DNA of 64,000 bases from JAVZLQ01 sp049700035 (GCA_049700035.1 JBNAWC010000002.1:12141-76140); one strand, 5' to 3'. Counted from the stretch's first letter, positions 41,015 to 49,763 are shown. Made by a program: numbers and translations. The notes: generated by a model from the sequence alone, not told the origin.

Positions 41015-41407
41015 ATGAAAAGTGAAAAAGTATTCTCGTTCCTAAAGTCCTATAAGAACCTAAATGAGGTTTTAAAAGATCATAAGCTTGCATCTTTGGG
41101 CGATGCGTACGTGAATTTTGTTTATGCTTTAGCATTATCAAATAAGAGACGCGTGCCCTCTGGCGCCAAGGTTAGGGGAAGCATTCTCGCGGAAGCCATC
41201 AAACAAGCGGCTTTGAGAGAGTTTTTGCCATCAAGGATGGAGCGGCACCTACTTGCAGACGCGGCTGAAGCGTTGATAGTTTATGCTTGGCTCAATAATT
41301 TTGTCACGTTAGAAGAAGGTGTCTCAATCCTAGAAAAATTCGATGATGCAGTAGAGGGCTTTAGCCATTTGTTAAGGGAGATAAAGAACAAGATTAGATT
41401 TTCTTAA
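41015..41407 (+). CDS. RNase III-domain-like small protein
   Basis: A 130-residue all-alpha protein resembling the RNase III endonuclease domain alone, as in mini-RNase III. KLASLGDAYVNFVYALAL corresponds to the RNase III signature around the catalytic Asp, and LLADAAEALIVYAWL to the second acidic helix with D-x2-E-A. No dsRNA-binding domain. The ATG at 41015 follows AAGGGGAAG; the upstream in-frame ATG at 40991 lacks such support. The gene end overlaps the convergent rpo11 end by 14 bases. Activity on dsRNA or rRNA is inferred from fold similarity. Confidence 0.7.
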   Translation: MKSEKVFSFLKSYKNLNEVLKDHKLASLGDAYVNFVYALALSNKRRVPSGAKVRGSILAEAIKQAALREFLPSRMERHLLADAAEALIVYAWLNNFVTLEEGVSILEKFDDAVEGFSHLLREIKNKIRFS

Positions 41408-41678
41408 GGGATTTCTCCAGTTCTTCTTTAAATTCTTCATTTATGTTTTGTGCCGTTTTTATGGCTTTTAACAGAACTTCTTTTGGCTTTGTCTTTCCCT
41501 TTGTGCGAATGTATATTACGGGGTTTGATGCCAGCGGATGTGGTATATCGTAGCCCGCCAAATCAACATTCTCATCTTCTGATAGTATCTTTTGCAAAAT
41601 GTTACATAATGTGTGTCCTATGCCTTCAACTTCTATTTTAAGCTCGTTTGAAGTTTCTTTCAAAATTTTTACCTTCAA
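41394..41678 (-). CDS. rpo11: RNA polymerase subunit Rpo11 (L)
   Basis: Small RNA polymerase assembly subunit that pairs with Rpo3, 94 residues. LKIEVEGIGHTLCNILQKILSED and YDIPHPLASNPVIYIRTKG are the family signature (equivalent to the alpha NTD dimer region). The TTG start directly follows the csl4 stop with no spacer, so its translation probably depends on that of csl4. Csl4-Rpo11 adjacency is common in archaea. Confidence 0.95.
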   Translation of the reverse strand: MKVKILKETSNELKIEVEGIGHTLCNILQKILSEDENVDLAGYDIPHPLASNPVIYIRTKGKTKPKEVLLKAIKTAQNINEEFKEELEKSLKKI

Positions 41679-42260
41679 TTAGACAACCCCTTTCCCATAA
41701 TCTAAGGCTGTTTTACGCTTTTCAATTTTTCCACACTTAGGACAGCGCATTGCATGACGCCACAACTCAAGCATGAAACCGCATTGTGAACAGAAAGCGT
41801 ATATGACGCCTAAATTTCTGTCCTTAATGGATAAGTGGTAAACTCTGTTTTTGTCGCTTATAACTTTGGCTCTAATGATGTCGCCAGGCTTGCAAACGTC
41901 ATACATCGATTCAACGTATCGCATCTGAACGTCGGACACGTGAAGAACGCCCGTGAAGAATCCAGAAAGCATCTTGCCTCCAACTTTGAAAATCCGTATA
42001 GCTGCATTTTCGTTTTGGACGCTTGCCACTTGCCCTAAAACTATGCTTCCGATGTTTGGAACTCTTGCTCCGTGTACTAGCGGGTAAACTGAAACGCGTT
42101 TATTGAGAAGGTCAAGTAATGCTCGCCCAACAACCTTGGAGTATATCACTCCATCTTTAACGTATGTTCCAGCATCTGGAATAAACTCTTCAATAACACC
42201 CAACCGCTCTCCGGGCAACACAAATTTGCCGCTTTCGCGATTCTTATCATCAAAGCTCAT
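41679..42260 (-). CDS. csl4: Exosome RNA-binding subunit Csl4
   Basis: Cap subunit of the archaeal RNA exosome, 193 residues. Order: N-terminal domain (FVLPGERLGVIEEFIPDAGTY), S1 domain (PNIGSIVLGQVASVQNENAAIRIF to VYHLSIKD) and a C-terminal zinc ribbon (CSQCGFMLEL, MRCPKCGKIE). Csl4 recruits DnaG/Rrp41-Rrp42 partners, none of which is in this window. First gene of the csl4-rpo11 unit; the 112-base upstream gap contains its promoter and nothing else I can recognise. Confidence 0.95.
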   Translation of the reverse strand: MSFDDKNRESGKFVLPGERLGVIEEFIPDAGTYVKDGVIYSKVVGRALLDLLNKRVSVYPLVHGARVPNIGSIVLGQVASVQNENAAIRIFKVGGKMLSGFFTGVLHVSDVQMRYVESMYDVCKPGDIIRAKVISDKNRVYHLSIKDRNLGVIYAFCSQCGFMLELWRHAMRCPKCGKIEKRKTALDYGKGVV

Positions 42261-42372
42261 TTAAATTCCCTTTTTCACCATTCTAAATTAGGGCTGTTCT
42301 GCAACATTAAGCAAACGTTAGACATGCGTTGCATCAAAGTAGTTTATCACGCAAGCAATAAACCTTTTGATT

Positions 42373-43059
42373 TCAGCATCTCTCTATGACGTATAAGTCT
42401 ACTAGGAAAGCATGTCTCTTTTTGGTGTGAAATGGAAACATGTGCGGAATAGTCATCACCATGGAATATGCGGCAATAATCCTTCCACCCATGTCTTCAA
42501 CGAAGTTTTCAATGAATGAAGAAGGAGCAGCTGCGACAAAACCCGATGAAGATGTTTTCACTTTTTTTACAAGGTTTTTGTCTTTGCAAAGACTCTTATG
42601 AAGCGAATATACTCTTTTGCCTATTTCTAGAGCTTTCTCCAGAAATTTTGCGTCAGCCTTGCGCTTCTGCACGCCAAATGGTGGATTTTGCAGCACTGTA
42701 TTAAAGTTTCCACGAATAGCGTTTATGTCAGCGTTAATCCACTGCACCCTACTCCTTAACTTTAACTTAACAGAGTTCTCGAAAGCTAACTTTACGGCAT
42801 TCTTATCGACGTCTATGCCCACCACACACTTTGCTCCTAAAAAAGCTGCACCAAGAGCTAACCGCCCAGTACCACAACCCATATCCACAACAGTTTTGCC
42901 GACAATATCGCCGTAAGTGTAGGCTGCCATGTACAGCATTGTTGCTGCGACATCTACGGAAATTGTGTATTGTTCAAGGCTTGCCGTTGGGGATGGATGT
43001 GGTGGGATTTGGGACAGCAGTAGTTCTAGGTCTAGTTTTCGAACCAGCCTTTTTTGCAT
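42373..43059 (-). CDS. METTL5-like RNA N6-adenine methyltransferase
   Basis: SAM-dependent methyltransferase, 228 residues from the ATG at 43059. LEQYTISVDVAATMLYMAAY, motif I VVDMGCGTGRLALGAAFLGAK, acidic VVGIDVDKNA, and catalytic NPPFGVQKRKADAKFLEKAL match the METTL5 group, which methylates an rRNA adenine in eukaryotes with TRMT112. The target in archaea is probably rRNA. The gene begins within the last bases of dph2, implying coupling. An upstream in-frame TTG (43071) is possible. Confidence 0.88.
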   Translation of the reverse strand: MQKRLVRKLDLELLLSQIPPHPSPTASLEQYTISVDVAATMLYMAAYTYGDIVGKTVVDMGCGTGRLALGAAFLGAKCVVGIDVDKNAVKLAFENSVKLKLRSRVQWINADINAIRGNFNTVLQNPPFGVQKRKADAKFLEKALEIGKRVYSLHKSLCKDKNLVKKVKTSSSGFVAAAPSSFIENFVEDMGGRIIAAYSMVMTIPHMFPFHTKKRHAFLVDLYVIERC

Positions 43060-44033
43060 AATTTTTCCCAAGATAATTCGCCGATGACTACTAGGGCTTC
43101 GTTCACTGTTAAGATTGGTTTTCTGAATCTAGAAGCGTCGTCAAGCGATATTCTTGGACATGCGGTGTTGACGTAAGCGTCTATCGCTGGAAACTCCATC
43201 ATCATTTCCGGAGTCACTTCTCTGATAGCAAAAAGATATACGTTTTTGCTTTGTTCTTCAAGTTTCTGCTTCAAATCCACAGCCTTTTCAAGCTGTTTCT
43301 GTCCAGGCTTCAATCCTACCAAAACAGCCATAGTTCTCGCTTGTTTAGCCTCTTCTATACTAGCCCATCGCTGTTTAACTATTTTCTCTACGTCCTTTTC
43401 GATGGAAGATGCTGTTTTTTCGTATGGGTCGACGGCTATTGTTGGTTTAGATGTTGAAAGTGCAACACCTAATGCGTGAAAGCGTCCACCACCTATAAAA
43501 AGGAACGCCTCAACGTCTTTTGCTATTGATGTTGCGTTGCTATAGTTGCAACCTATCACTTGTCCAGGATAGTTCAGTTGTCCAGCATCACCTACGATAA
43601 CGGCTTTCCCAGCGCGTAACAGCACATCCTTAATGTGATCTATTGTTTGCACATGCTGTACCGTCGTTGTTAATCCTATTTTGCGCCAACCTTCAAGTAA
43701 GGGCAAAGCCTTTTCAACGGTTTCTTCAACGCTTACTGTTGCTCTAGCCTCGACGTAAATCGTTGGAACCCGTTCATGCCTTAACATTTTAGAATGCCCA
43801 TAATGGATTAGGAGGTCAACGCCTAGGCTTTCCGCGTCAGATGTTGCCAAGTCACATGCGCCATAACATGGGTCTGCAGAAATTATTGGCAATGCCCCAG
43901 CCTTTTCGATTATCTTTGCCAGTCGTGTTGCTTCGGGTTTTAAGCCTTCTGGAAGCTGAACCAAAACGCGTTTTGCCCCAAGCCTTTGCACTTCTCTCTT
44001 TACCCTTTCTTCTTCAAGGTCGAAAAATCTCAT
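43032..44033 (-). CDS. dph2: Diphthamide synthase Dph2
   Basis: Non-classical radical-SAM enzyme making the 3-amino-3-carboxypropyl group on the EF2 histidine, first step of diphthamide. Three cluster Cys ligands in three repeated domains: ADPCYGACD (about 56), QVIGCNYS (about 162) and NTACPRISLDD (about 287). Other motifs: VLVQLPEGLK, LLIHYGHS and GGGRFHALG. ATG at 44033 chosen because GGGG lies about eight bases upstream; a preceding TTG is also in frame. EF2 is not in this window. Confidence 0.95.
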   Translation of the reverse strand: MRFFDLEEERVKREVQRLGAKRVLVQLPEGLKPEATRLAKIIEKAGALPIISADPCYGACDLATSDAESLGVDLLIHYGHSKMLRHERVPTIYVEARATVSVEETVEKALPLLEGWRKIGLTTTVQHVQTIDHIKDVLLRAGKAVIVGDAGQLNYPGQVIGCNYSNATSIAKDVEAFLFIGGGRFHALGVALSTSKPTIAVDPYEKTASSIEKDVEKIVKQRWASIEEAKQARTMAVLVGLKPGQKQLEKAVDLKQKLEEQSKNVYLFAIREVTPEMMMEFPAIDAYVNTACPRISLDDASRFRKPILTVNEALVVIGELSWEKLCKKGWFEN

Positions 44034-44092
44034 CAAACAAGCCCCAGCTTAAAATCGAGAAATTGAGGGATTAGGAAACGCGTTATTCTTCT

Positions 44093-46561
44093 TTATTCTG
44101 ATTCGTCCCACTGAGGCGCCCACTCCCATTCGCGTTTTGGTTTTCGTTGTGGGCGCCCAAGGCTTCGCTCTTTTTGTTCTGCAAGTTGTTCAAGAATTAT
44201 CTTTTGTTCTATGCTTGCAACAAGCTTCTTGGTTGCAACAACGGCATCCGCGTTAACTGATATGCTGTCAATCCCAGCCCTTACAAGGAACTCCGTGAAG
44301 TCTGGCAGGTTTGATGGTCCTTCTCCGCATATTGATACAGTACAGCCGTTAGCGTGTGCAACTTTGATTAGGTGAGCGATTATCCTTTTTACCGCTGGGT
44401 CTCTTTCGTCGAAGTATCCCATCTGCCCTAGACGCTCAGAGTCCCTGTCAATCATCAGTATTCCTTGCGTCATATCGTTTGAGCCTATTGAGAAGCCGTC
44501 GCAAAGCTTTGAAAACTCATCTGCAAGTATCGCAATTGAAGGCGTTTCAGCCATGAACCAGACTTGGAAGTCTCTTGACCTTTCCAAGCCTTCCTCACGC
44601 ATAATTTCGAGGCATTTTTTGGCTTCCCATAATGTGCGGACTACTGGAAGCATGACCCAGACGTTTTTAAGTCCCCATTCTTTTCTGCATTTGCTTATTG
44701 CTTGGCATTCAAGCCTGAAGGCTTTTTCATACCATGGACTTATGTAGCGGCTGCAACCTCTCCACCCAAGCATTGGGTTTGCCTCGACAATCTCGTATTT
44801 TTCGCCGCCCTTCAATTCTCTATACTCGTTGGTTTTGAAGTCGCTGAAGCGAACGACGACTGGGCGTGGTTGTATAGCTCTTGCAACGGTTGCTATTCCC
44901 TCTGCAAGCTTATCAACAAACTTTTGAGACTGCCCAGTTTCAACGAGGTATAGTGGATGTTCGCCTATGTAGCTGGCTAGGATGAACTCTATGCGCATCA
45001 GCCCTATGCCTTCAAATGGCAAGTCCTTGTAATCCTCAATTTTTTCTGGAACGCCCAAGTTCATGTATATTTTTGTCGCAGTCACTGGTACTGAGTAGAC
45101 TATTCCTCCGCTGGCTGGAGTTGTCGGTGAAGCAGTCGCGGTGGAAGATGAAAGTTGCTCAGTTAATGTTGGTAAAACACCTTCGTAAACGACGCCGCTT
45201 CTCGCGTCCACAGTATACTCTTTACCTGTAACCATAAGTTTCGTGGCGTTTTCTGTTCCAACAACACATGGTATGCCAAGTTCTCGGCTGACAATTGCTG
45301 CGTGACATGTTACGCCGCCTTTGTCAGTTACTATTGCGCCTGCAAGCTTCATGAACGGCACATAGTCAGGATTCGTCATATCCGTTACCAAAATGTCTCC
45401 TTTTTGCATAACTTTGGCGGCTTCTTGCGGATTCAAAACCACTTTTGCCACACCTACACCGAAGCCTCTCTTGCCTGCGGCTATGCCTTTGACGACCACC
45501 TTAAGCATCTCAGTAGACTTTTCCGCAACCTCTTTTTCTGGAGGCTGTAATGCCTTTGCGCTCCAAACCGTTTCAGGTCTTGATTGTACAATGAAGACAT
45601 TGTTCGGAAATGGTAGGTCGCTGTCAATTGCCCATTCGATGTCTTGGGCTTTCCCGTAATGCTGTTCTATGCGTTTCGCTAGCTCTGCCAGTTTGAGTAT
45701 TTCAGCGTCGTTTAAGCATGGCTGCTCCTGTTTTTCTAGCGGCACTTCAACGTGAACTGTTTTGCCAGTTGTCGGATCACGAATGTATTGCACGGTTTTC
45801 TTTGCTATGCGCTTCTCAATAACTTTTAATGTTTTCTTGTCGACGATGAAGTCGTCTGGAGTCACAGCGCCAGAAACAACAGCTTCACCTAATCCATAGT
45901 TGCCCTCAATTACTATCTGATCTGGGTCGCCAGTGACGGGGTTTATTGTGAACATGACGCCAGCTGCTTTAGAGTTAACCATTTTTTGGATGCCTACGCT
46001 TATGAAGACTTTTTCATGTGCAAAGCCTTTCTCTGAGCGGTAAAAGATGGCACGTGGCGTAAAGAGACTTGACCAGCATTTTAAGGTTTTTTCAACAACT
46101 TCGTCAGAGCCTCTAACATTAAGGTATGTTTCTTGCTGCCCAGCAAAGGATGCATCAGGCAGATCTTCGGCTGTGGCGCTTGACCTGACAGCAACAAAAA
46201 CGTCTTTTATGTTTAGCCTTTTGCACAATTCTTCGTAGGCTTGCCTAATGGCGTTTTCAATTTCTTTTGGTATGGGCGTTGCCTCTATTAGTTCGCGAAT
46301 CTTTTTTGAGGCTATCTCATACTGTTTCGGGTCGTTTGGGTTTGTGACTGTTTCCTGTATTATCTCGTATATTTTTGTGGCTATTCCAGTTTCTTCAATG
46401 AACCGTTTGTAGGCATAGGCGGTAACAGCAAAGCCTGGTGGAACTGGTATTCCAGCACTGGTCATTTCGCCTAGGTTGGCGTTTTTACCTCCGACTGATG
46501 GTATGTCCGTTTTTCTGAGGTTTTCGAACCATATCACTAAATCTTTTTTCATTTCAGCCAA
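44093..46561 (-). CDS. ppsA: Phosphoenolpyruvate synthase
   Basis: Converts pyruvate, ATP and water to PEP, AMP and phosphate, the gluconeogenic entry in many archaea. N-terminal ATP-grasp-like domain (SVGGKNANLGEM, SSATAEDLPDASFAGQQETYLN), the swivelling phosphohistidine domain GGVTCHAAIVSRELGIPCVVGT, and the PEP-binding barrel ending in CDGFSIGSNDMTQ and CSICGEGPSN. 822 residues. A Ser/Thr/Ala-rich linker (SSSTATASPTTPASGG) joins the His domain to the barrel. The TTG start overlaps the rpl10e stop region and is spaced correctly from AGGTGA; an internal ATG lies three codons later. Confidence 0.96.
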   Translation of the reverse strand: MAEMKKDLVIWFENLRKTDIPSVGGKNANLGEMTSAGIPVPPGFAVTAYAYKRFIEETGIATKIYEIIQETVTNPNDPKQYEIASKKIRELIEATPIPKEIENAIRQAYEELCKRLNIKDVFVAVRSSATAEDLPDASFAGQQETYLNVRGSDEVVEKTLKCWSSLFTPRAIFYRSEKGFAHEKVFISVGIQKMVNSKAAGVMFTINPVTGDPDQIVIEGNYGLGEAVVSGAVTPDDFIVDKKTLKVIEKRIAKKTVQYIRDPTTGKTVHVEVPLEKQEQPCLNDAEILKLAELAKRIEQHYGKAQDIEWAIDSDLPFPNNVFIVQSRPETVWSAKALQPPEKEVAEKSTEMLKVVVKGIAAGKRGFGVGVAKVVLNPQEAAKVMQKGDILVTDMTNPDYVPFMKLAGAIVTDKGGVTCHAAIVSRELGIPCVVGTENATKLMVTGKEYTVDARSGVVYEGVLPTLTEQLSSSTATASPTTPASGGIVYSVPVTATKIYMNLGVPEKIEDYKDLPFEGIGLMRIEFILASYIGEHPLYLVETGQSQKFVDKLAEGIATVARAIQPRPVVVRFSDFKTNEYRELKGGEKYEIVEANPMLGWRGCSRYISPWYEKAFRLECQAISKCRKEWGLKNVWVMLPVVRTLWEAKKCLEIMREEGLERSRDFQVWFMAETPSIAILADEFSKLCDGFSIGSNDMTQGILMIDRDSERLGQMGYFDERDPAVKRIIAHLIKVAHANGCTVSICGEGPSNLPDFTEFLVRAGIDSISVNADAVVATKKLVASIEQKIILEQLAEQKERSLGRPQRKPKREWEWAPQWDESE

Positions 46562-47075
46562 CGTTTTTCACCTCTTCCTCCTTTTGTGCTTTTTCAATTA
46601 CTATTCTACATGGTATTGGAAGCTTTGCGCTTCCCCGCCTTAAGGCTTCTTTTGCAACTTCAAGTCCATCAGCGTTAACGCAAACAGTAATAATTGTTTG
46701 TTTGGGTTCAACCCGCGCCGCAGTTCCTATGGGTTTTCCAAAAGCTCTACGCATACCATCCTGTAGACGGTCTGCATGTGCACCAAAAATCATTTTATTT
46801 TCTCTGAGGATTACGTGTGGGTATGGATGGATTTGTAAGCGATAATTATCTGAAAGTTTCTCCATGAGAAGACGGTTTGTAGCCACACGTGCCGCCTCAA
46901 GGGCGTTGTGGCGAATTTGGGCTTTTTCAAGCGCTATAAGTTTTGCTTCATATTCAAATTGTGCCTTTGTGTTTCCCATAGTGAATTTTGTTATTTTTGG
47001 TTGAGGGAAACCTTTTACAAACTCTCTTCTAGTGTAGGGCTGTCCTTTCACTTCCCTGTAGTTTTTTGCGCGCAT
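46554..47075 (-). CDS. rpl10e: Ribosomal protein L10e (uL16)
   Basis: Large-subunit protein of the L16/L10e family, 173 residues from the ATG at 47075, which has AAGGGGAA upstream; the in-frame codon at 47093 precedes that motif. RAKNYREVKGQPYTRREFVKG, MGNTKAQFEYE, LLMEKLSDNYRLQIHPYPHVILRENK and DRLQDGMRRAFGKPIGTAARV are diagnostic. It is followed with overlap by PEP synthase, an unusual operon partner. Confidence 0.96.
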   Translation of the reverse strand: MRAKNYREVKGQPYTRREFVKGFPQPKITKFTMGNTKAQFEYEAKLIALEKAQIRHNALEAARVATNRLLMEKLSDNYRLQIHPYPHVILRENKMIFGAHADRLQDGMRRAFGKPIGTAARVEPKQTIITVCVNADGLEVAKEALRRGSAKLPIPCRIVIEKAQKEEEVKNVG

Positions 47076-47098
47076 ACTGTTCCCCTTCAGCATACCAG

Positions 47099-47119
47099 AA
47101 TCGTTATATTTAAACGATT
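47099..47119 (-). promoter_or_regulatory. Dyad-flanked TATA box of rpl10e-ppsA
   Basis: AATCGTT (47099-47105) and AACGATT (47113-47119) are perfect 7-bp inverted arms around an AT core that reads TAAATAT on the minus strand, about 25-30 bases upstream of the predicted transcript start for rpl10e. Such placement suggests a dimeric repressor could compete with TBP. Confidence 0.5.
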
Positions 47120-47178
47120 TGTTGAAGAAACGTTTTGATTAAGGTTATGAATCTGGAATATTGTTTTTAGATTAATGA

Positions 47179-47694
47179 CTACAATTTCCTACCTTTCAAC
47201 CAGATTTTTGCAAGTTCATCATAGTTTGGAAACAATTTCCTCATAATTGGAATATACATGCGTATCTCATCATCCGTCAAGTACTGGAACTGGTACTCTC
47301 CAACATATGGCGCTGGTTCCCCCTCCCTCGTTTCAAATTCTATGTGCATGAATGGATCTCCACGCTTAATAGTGATTGGACAGCGGTCATTACTCAGGTT
47401 TACAAGTTCCAAAGCAAGTCTTCCAACGAAGCCGCTGTGAACCTTTGCTGCGTTGAGGAAGGATAAGCCCATTCTTCCATACCTGCTTTTTGCCGTCAAG
47501 TGTGCAACATAGTTTGGTGGGGTAAAGACTATTTCGTATGATATTAGGTTTTTATGTTCTAGATAGTGAAGCGTCGTCTCCTCTTTCACCGTTAATATGT
47601 AGCTGTCGCCGTCCAACAAATTGTAATCGTAGGGGTAGATGCACTTGTAGTTCTCAATAAGTTCTTTTAGCTTGTCCTTGCCAAGTATGCACAT
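47179..47694 (-). CDS. dcd: dCTP deaminase / dUTPase family protein
   Basis: Trimeric pyrimidine-nucleotide enzyme producing dUTP (or dUMP) from dCTP, 171 residues. Active-site features: LTAKSRYGRMGLSFLNAAKVHSGFVGRLALELVN, containing the S-R-x-G phosphate loop and the catalytic Glu in ALELVN, then MHIEFETREGEP. Some archaeal members are bifunctional or dUTPase only; which applies is not certain. ATG at 47694 with GAGGT upstream. Monocistronic by spacing. Confidence 0.9.
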   Translation of the reverse strand: MCILGKDKLKELIENYKCIYPYDYNLLDGDSYILTVKEETTLHYLEHKNLISYEIVFTPPNYVAHLTAKSRYGRMGLSFLNAAKVHSGFVGRLALELVNLSNDRCPITIKRGDPFMHIEFETREGEPAPYVGEYQFQYLTDDEIRMYIPIMRKLFPNYDELAKIWLKGRKL

Positions 47695-47747
47695 TTTGAG
47701 ACCTCAAATTTTCTAGCAATAGTAAAGTTTACACGTTATAAGTTTTT

Positions 47748-48368
47748 TCATACAGATAGTGTCGCCTCAAAAAGCACAATCTTTTCAAAGAATGATAAAT
47801 CACGCTCCGCAATGACCACCGCCTTCATCCCAGCACTCTCAAACTTCCGCATAGTCTCGTCGATTCCAGAAAGGTTTGACTGCATCAAAAGCACACGACC
47901 AGAAGCTTTCAAGTATTTTGGCGCTTCGCAAATAAAACGGTCAATTACTTGCCTTCCATCAAGTCCACCAGACCATGCATATTCAATCCACGAGAGCCTT
48001 TCACTATTCTCTGTTGGTAAGTAAGGCGCGTTAAAAAGGATTAAATCGAAAACCCTCTTCATCCTAAGCGGTGCGAATAGGTTTCCTTGAATAAAAAATA
48101 TTTTATCCGCAACTTTGCTTTGCTTTGCATTTTCCTTTGCGCATCGAATAGCGTGAGGGTTTATGTCAACAGCGATTACTTTGGAAGATTTTTCCGCGGC
48201 GACTATTCCCAAAATGCCGCATCCCGTGCCCATATCAAGAACGACATCGCCACTTTTGACATTTAGGTTTTCTGCAAATAGAAATGAATCCTCTGCGGGT
48301 TCGTAAACATTTTCGTAAACATGAAAGCGCTTACCCGCAAAAAACACAGTTTTACACTGCGAAAGCAT
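47748..48368 (-). CDS. HemK/PrmC-like protein glutamine methyltransferase (Mtq2-type)
   Basis: SAM-dependent methyltransferase, 206 residues, of the HemK2/Mtq2 type that modifies the GGQ motif of release factor aRF1. VYEPAEDSFLFAENL, motif I VLDMGTGCGILGIVAA, VIAVDINPHAIRCAKENA and motif IV FNAPYLPT are present. Motif IV reads N-A-P-Y rather than N-P-P-Y, an unusual substitution next to the catalytic Asn. It overlaps the end of rsmA by 17 bases. Confidence 0.88.
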   Translation of the reverse strand: MLSQCKTVFFAGKRFHVYENVYEPAEDSFLFAENLNVKSGDVVLDMGTGCGILGIVAAEKSSKVIAVDINPHAIRCAKENAKQSKVADKIFFIQGNLFAPLRMKRVFDLILFNAPYLPTENSERLSWIEYAWSGGLDGRQVIDRFICEAPKYLKASGRVLLMQSNLSGIDETMRKFESAGMKAVVIAERDLSFFEKIVLFEATLSV

Positions 48369-49182
48369 TGGCTAGCTCTCCGAAATCTTCTGGCGCGAGT
48401 TCCCTAACTCGCTTATCAATAAATGAAAAAGATTCCAAGATATTTTTGGCTTTGTCGGTTGTTAAAAAGCCCGCACTTTTAATAAACGATGATATTACGT
48501 TTCTAACTTTTCTATTACGGCGATTGAAAAGAAACTTCACAATTTTTTGGAAAAGCTTTTCATCCTTTACCATAAAAGGATGCGGTTTTTTAGGTTTAAG
48601 CCGAACAATGATGGAATCCACTTCTGGTTGTGGATAAAACATCCAGTTGGAAACTTCATCTAAAAGCTCTACTTCCGCGTTGTAATATGTTATGACCGCC
48701 AACCAGCCATATTCTTCGCTTCCGATTGGGGCAAAGAGGCGGCTGGCAAATTCCTTCTGCAAAATCAGTACTGCACATTCAAATTTTTTGTTGAAAAGCC
48801 AAAGAAGCAAATGCGAAGAAATATTGTAGGGTGGAATAGAAACAACCTTGTTGAATTGAGGAATTGGAACTTTAAGAACATCGCCTTCAATTATCTCCAC
48901 ATTTTGATGCGTCTTAAGTTGTTCACGGAGCATCTTGACAAGTTTTGCGTCAAATTCTACAGCTAACACTTTTTTGCACTCTTTAGCCAAAAATTTTGTG
49001 AGAAATCCCATGCCAGCGCCAATGTCTAGCACCGTATCGTTTTCCGTTACACAAGCGTAGTCTGCCATCAACCGAAAAATTGGCGGGTTAACCATGAAGT
49101 TTTGTCCAAAACGCTTTTTCGGAGTTATTCGATACCTTCGAAGCAGAAACTTCGTTTCTTCTAAAAGGCTCATTTCAACCAT
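48352..49182 (-). CDS. rsmA: 16S rRNA dimethyladenosine transferase RsmA/KsgA/Dim1
   Basis: Dimethylates two adjacent adenosines near the 3' end of 16S rRNA, 276 residues. RFGQNFMVN, VLDIGAGMGFLTKFLAKE, VLAVEFDAKLVKML and EGDVLKVPIP are standard. Motif IV is VVSIPPYNIS instead of the canonical NLPY, so the Asn of the usual N-[IL]-P-Y is replaced. Start ATG at 49182 (a second in-frame ATG three codons on). Placed between DUF655 and HemK, an order common in archaea. Confidence 0.93.
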   Translation of the reverse strand: MVEMSLLEETKFLLRRYRITPKKRFGQNFMVNPPIFRLMADYACVTENDTVLDIGAGMGFLTKFLAKECKKVLAVEFDAKLVKMLREQLKTHQNVEIIEGDVLKVPIPQFNKVVSIPPYNISSHLLLWLFNKKFECAVLILQKEFASRLFAPIGSEEYGWLAVITYYNAEVELLDEVSNWMFYPQPEVDSIIVRLKPKKPHPFMVKDEKLFQKIVKFLFNRRNRKVRNVISSFIKSAGFLTTDKAKNILESFSFIDKRVRELAPEDFGELANAFAV

Positions 49183-49193
49183 TAACCACTATT

Positions 49194-49763
49194 TTACTGT
49201 GTCCGCGTGAACAATTGATACTTAGTCTCGCCAGTAAGCTCCTCCAAAATCCTCTTCGTAATAAGCTTCACAGGATTAGGCAGCTCTGTGCGCTTTTGCA
49301 AATCCTCAAAGCTTTCAAAGGGCTTCTTTTCACGCTCATTTATCACTTGCCACATATACTTCTTGCCTATACCGGGAATTAGCTCTAAAGCGTGCATCCG
49401 CGGCGTAATAGCCCGTGCTGTGTTAAAAAAGTTGACAAACCACTTTTCCCTATTCAAAACTATTCTGCTTACCACCGACGGAAGCTCCATTTTTGCCGCC
49501 GCAGTTAACTCCTCATAGCGCACCCGTCCAATAATGTAGGTTATTTCTTCTCTGGATTCTTTTCCAACGTAAACGCGGTCATGCGCCTTTAAAACAACTC
49601 CCTCTTTAACAAGCGCCTCTAAAAGAGTAAAGAATTCTTCGCCAATCAACTGCACCAGAGCCCCCGCTCTGTAACCAGCCCGTCCGGTTACTCGCACTCC
49701 GGGTCTACCATGCGGAAGGAAGTCTAGCACGTAGGCATATTCCTCGTATCTTTTCTCCATCAT
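49194..49763 (-). CDS. DUF655 family RNA-binding protein
   Basis: A 189-residue archaeal DUF655 protein. N-terminal S1-like beta domain (YAYVLDFLPHGRPGVRVTGRAGYRAGALVQLIGE) and a C-terminal helix-hairpin-helix (HALELIPGIGKKYMWQVINERE, then PFESFEDLQKRTEL). It always travels with rsmA, rpoF and L21e in archaea, as here, which points to ribosome biogenesis, though no activity is assigned. Confidence 0.92.
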   Translation of the reverse strand: MMEKRYEEYAYVLDFLPHGRPGVRVTGRAGYRAGALVQLIGEEFFTLLEALVKEGVVLKAHDRVYVGKESREEITYIIGRVRYEELTAAAKMELPSVVSRIVLNREKWFVNFFNTARAITPRMHALELIPGIGKKYMWQVINEREKKPFESFEDLQKRTELPNPVKLITKRILEELTGETKYQLFTRTQ

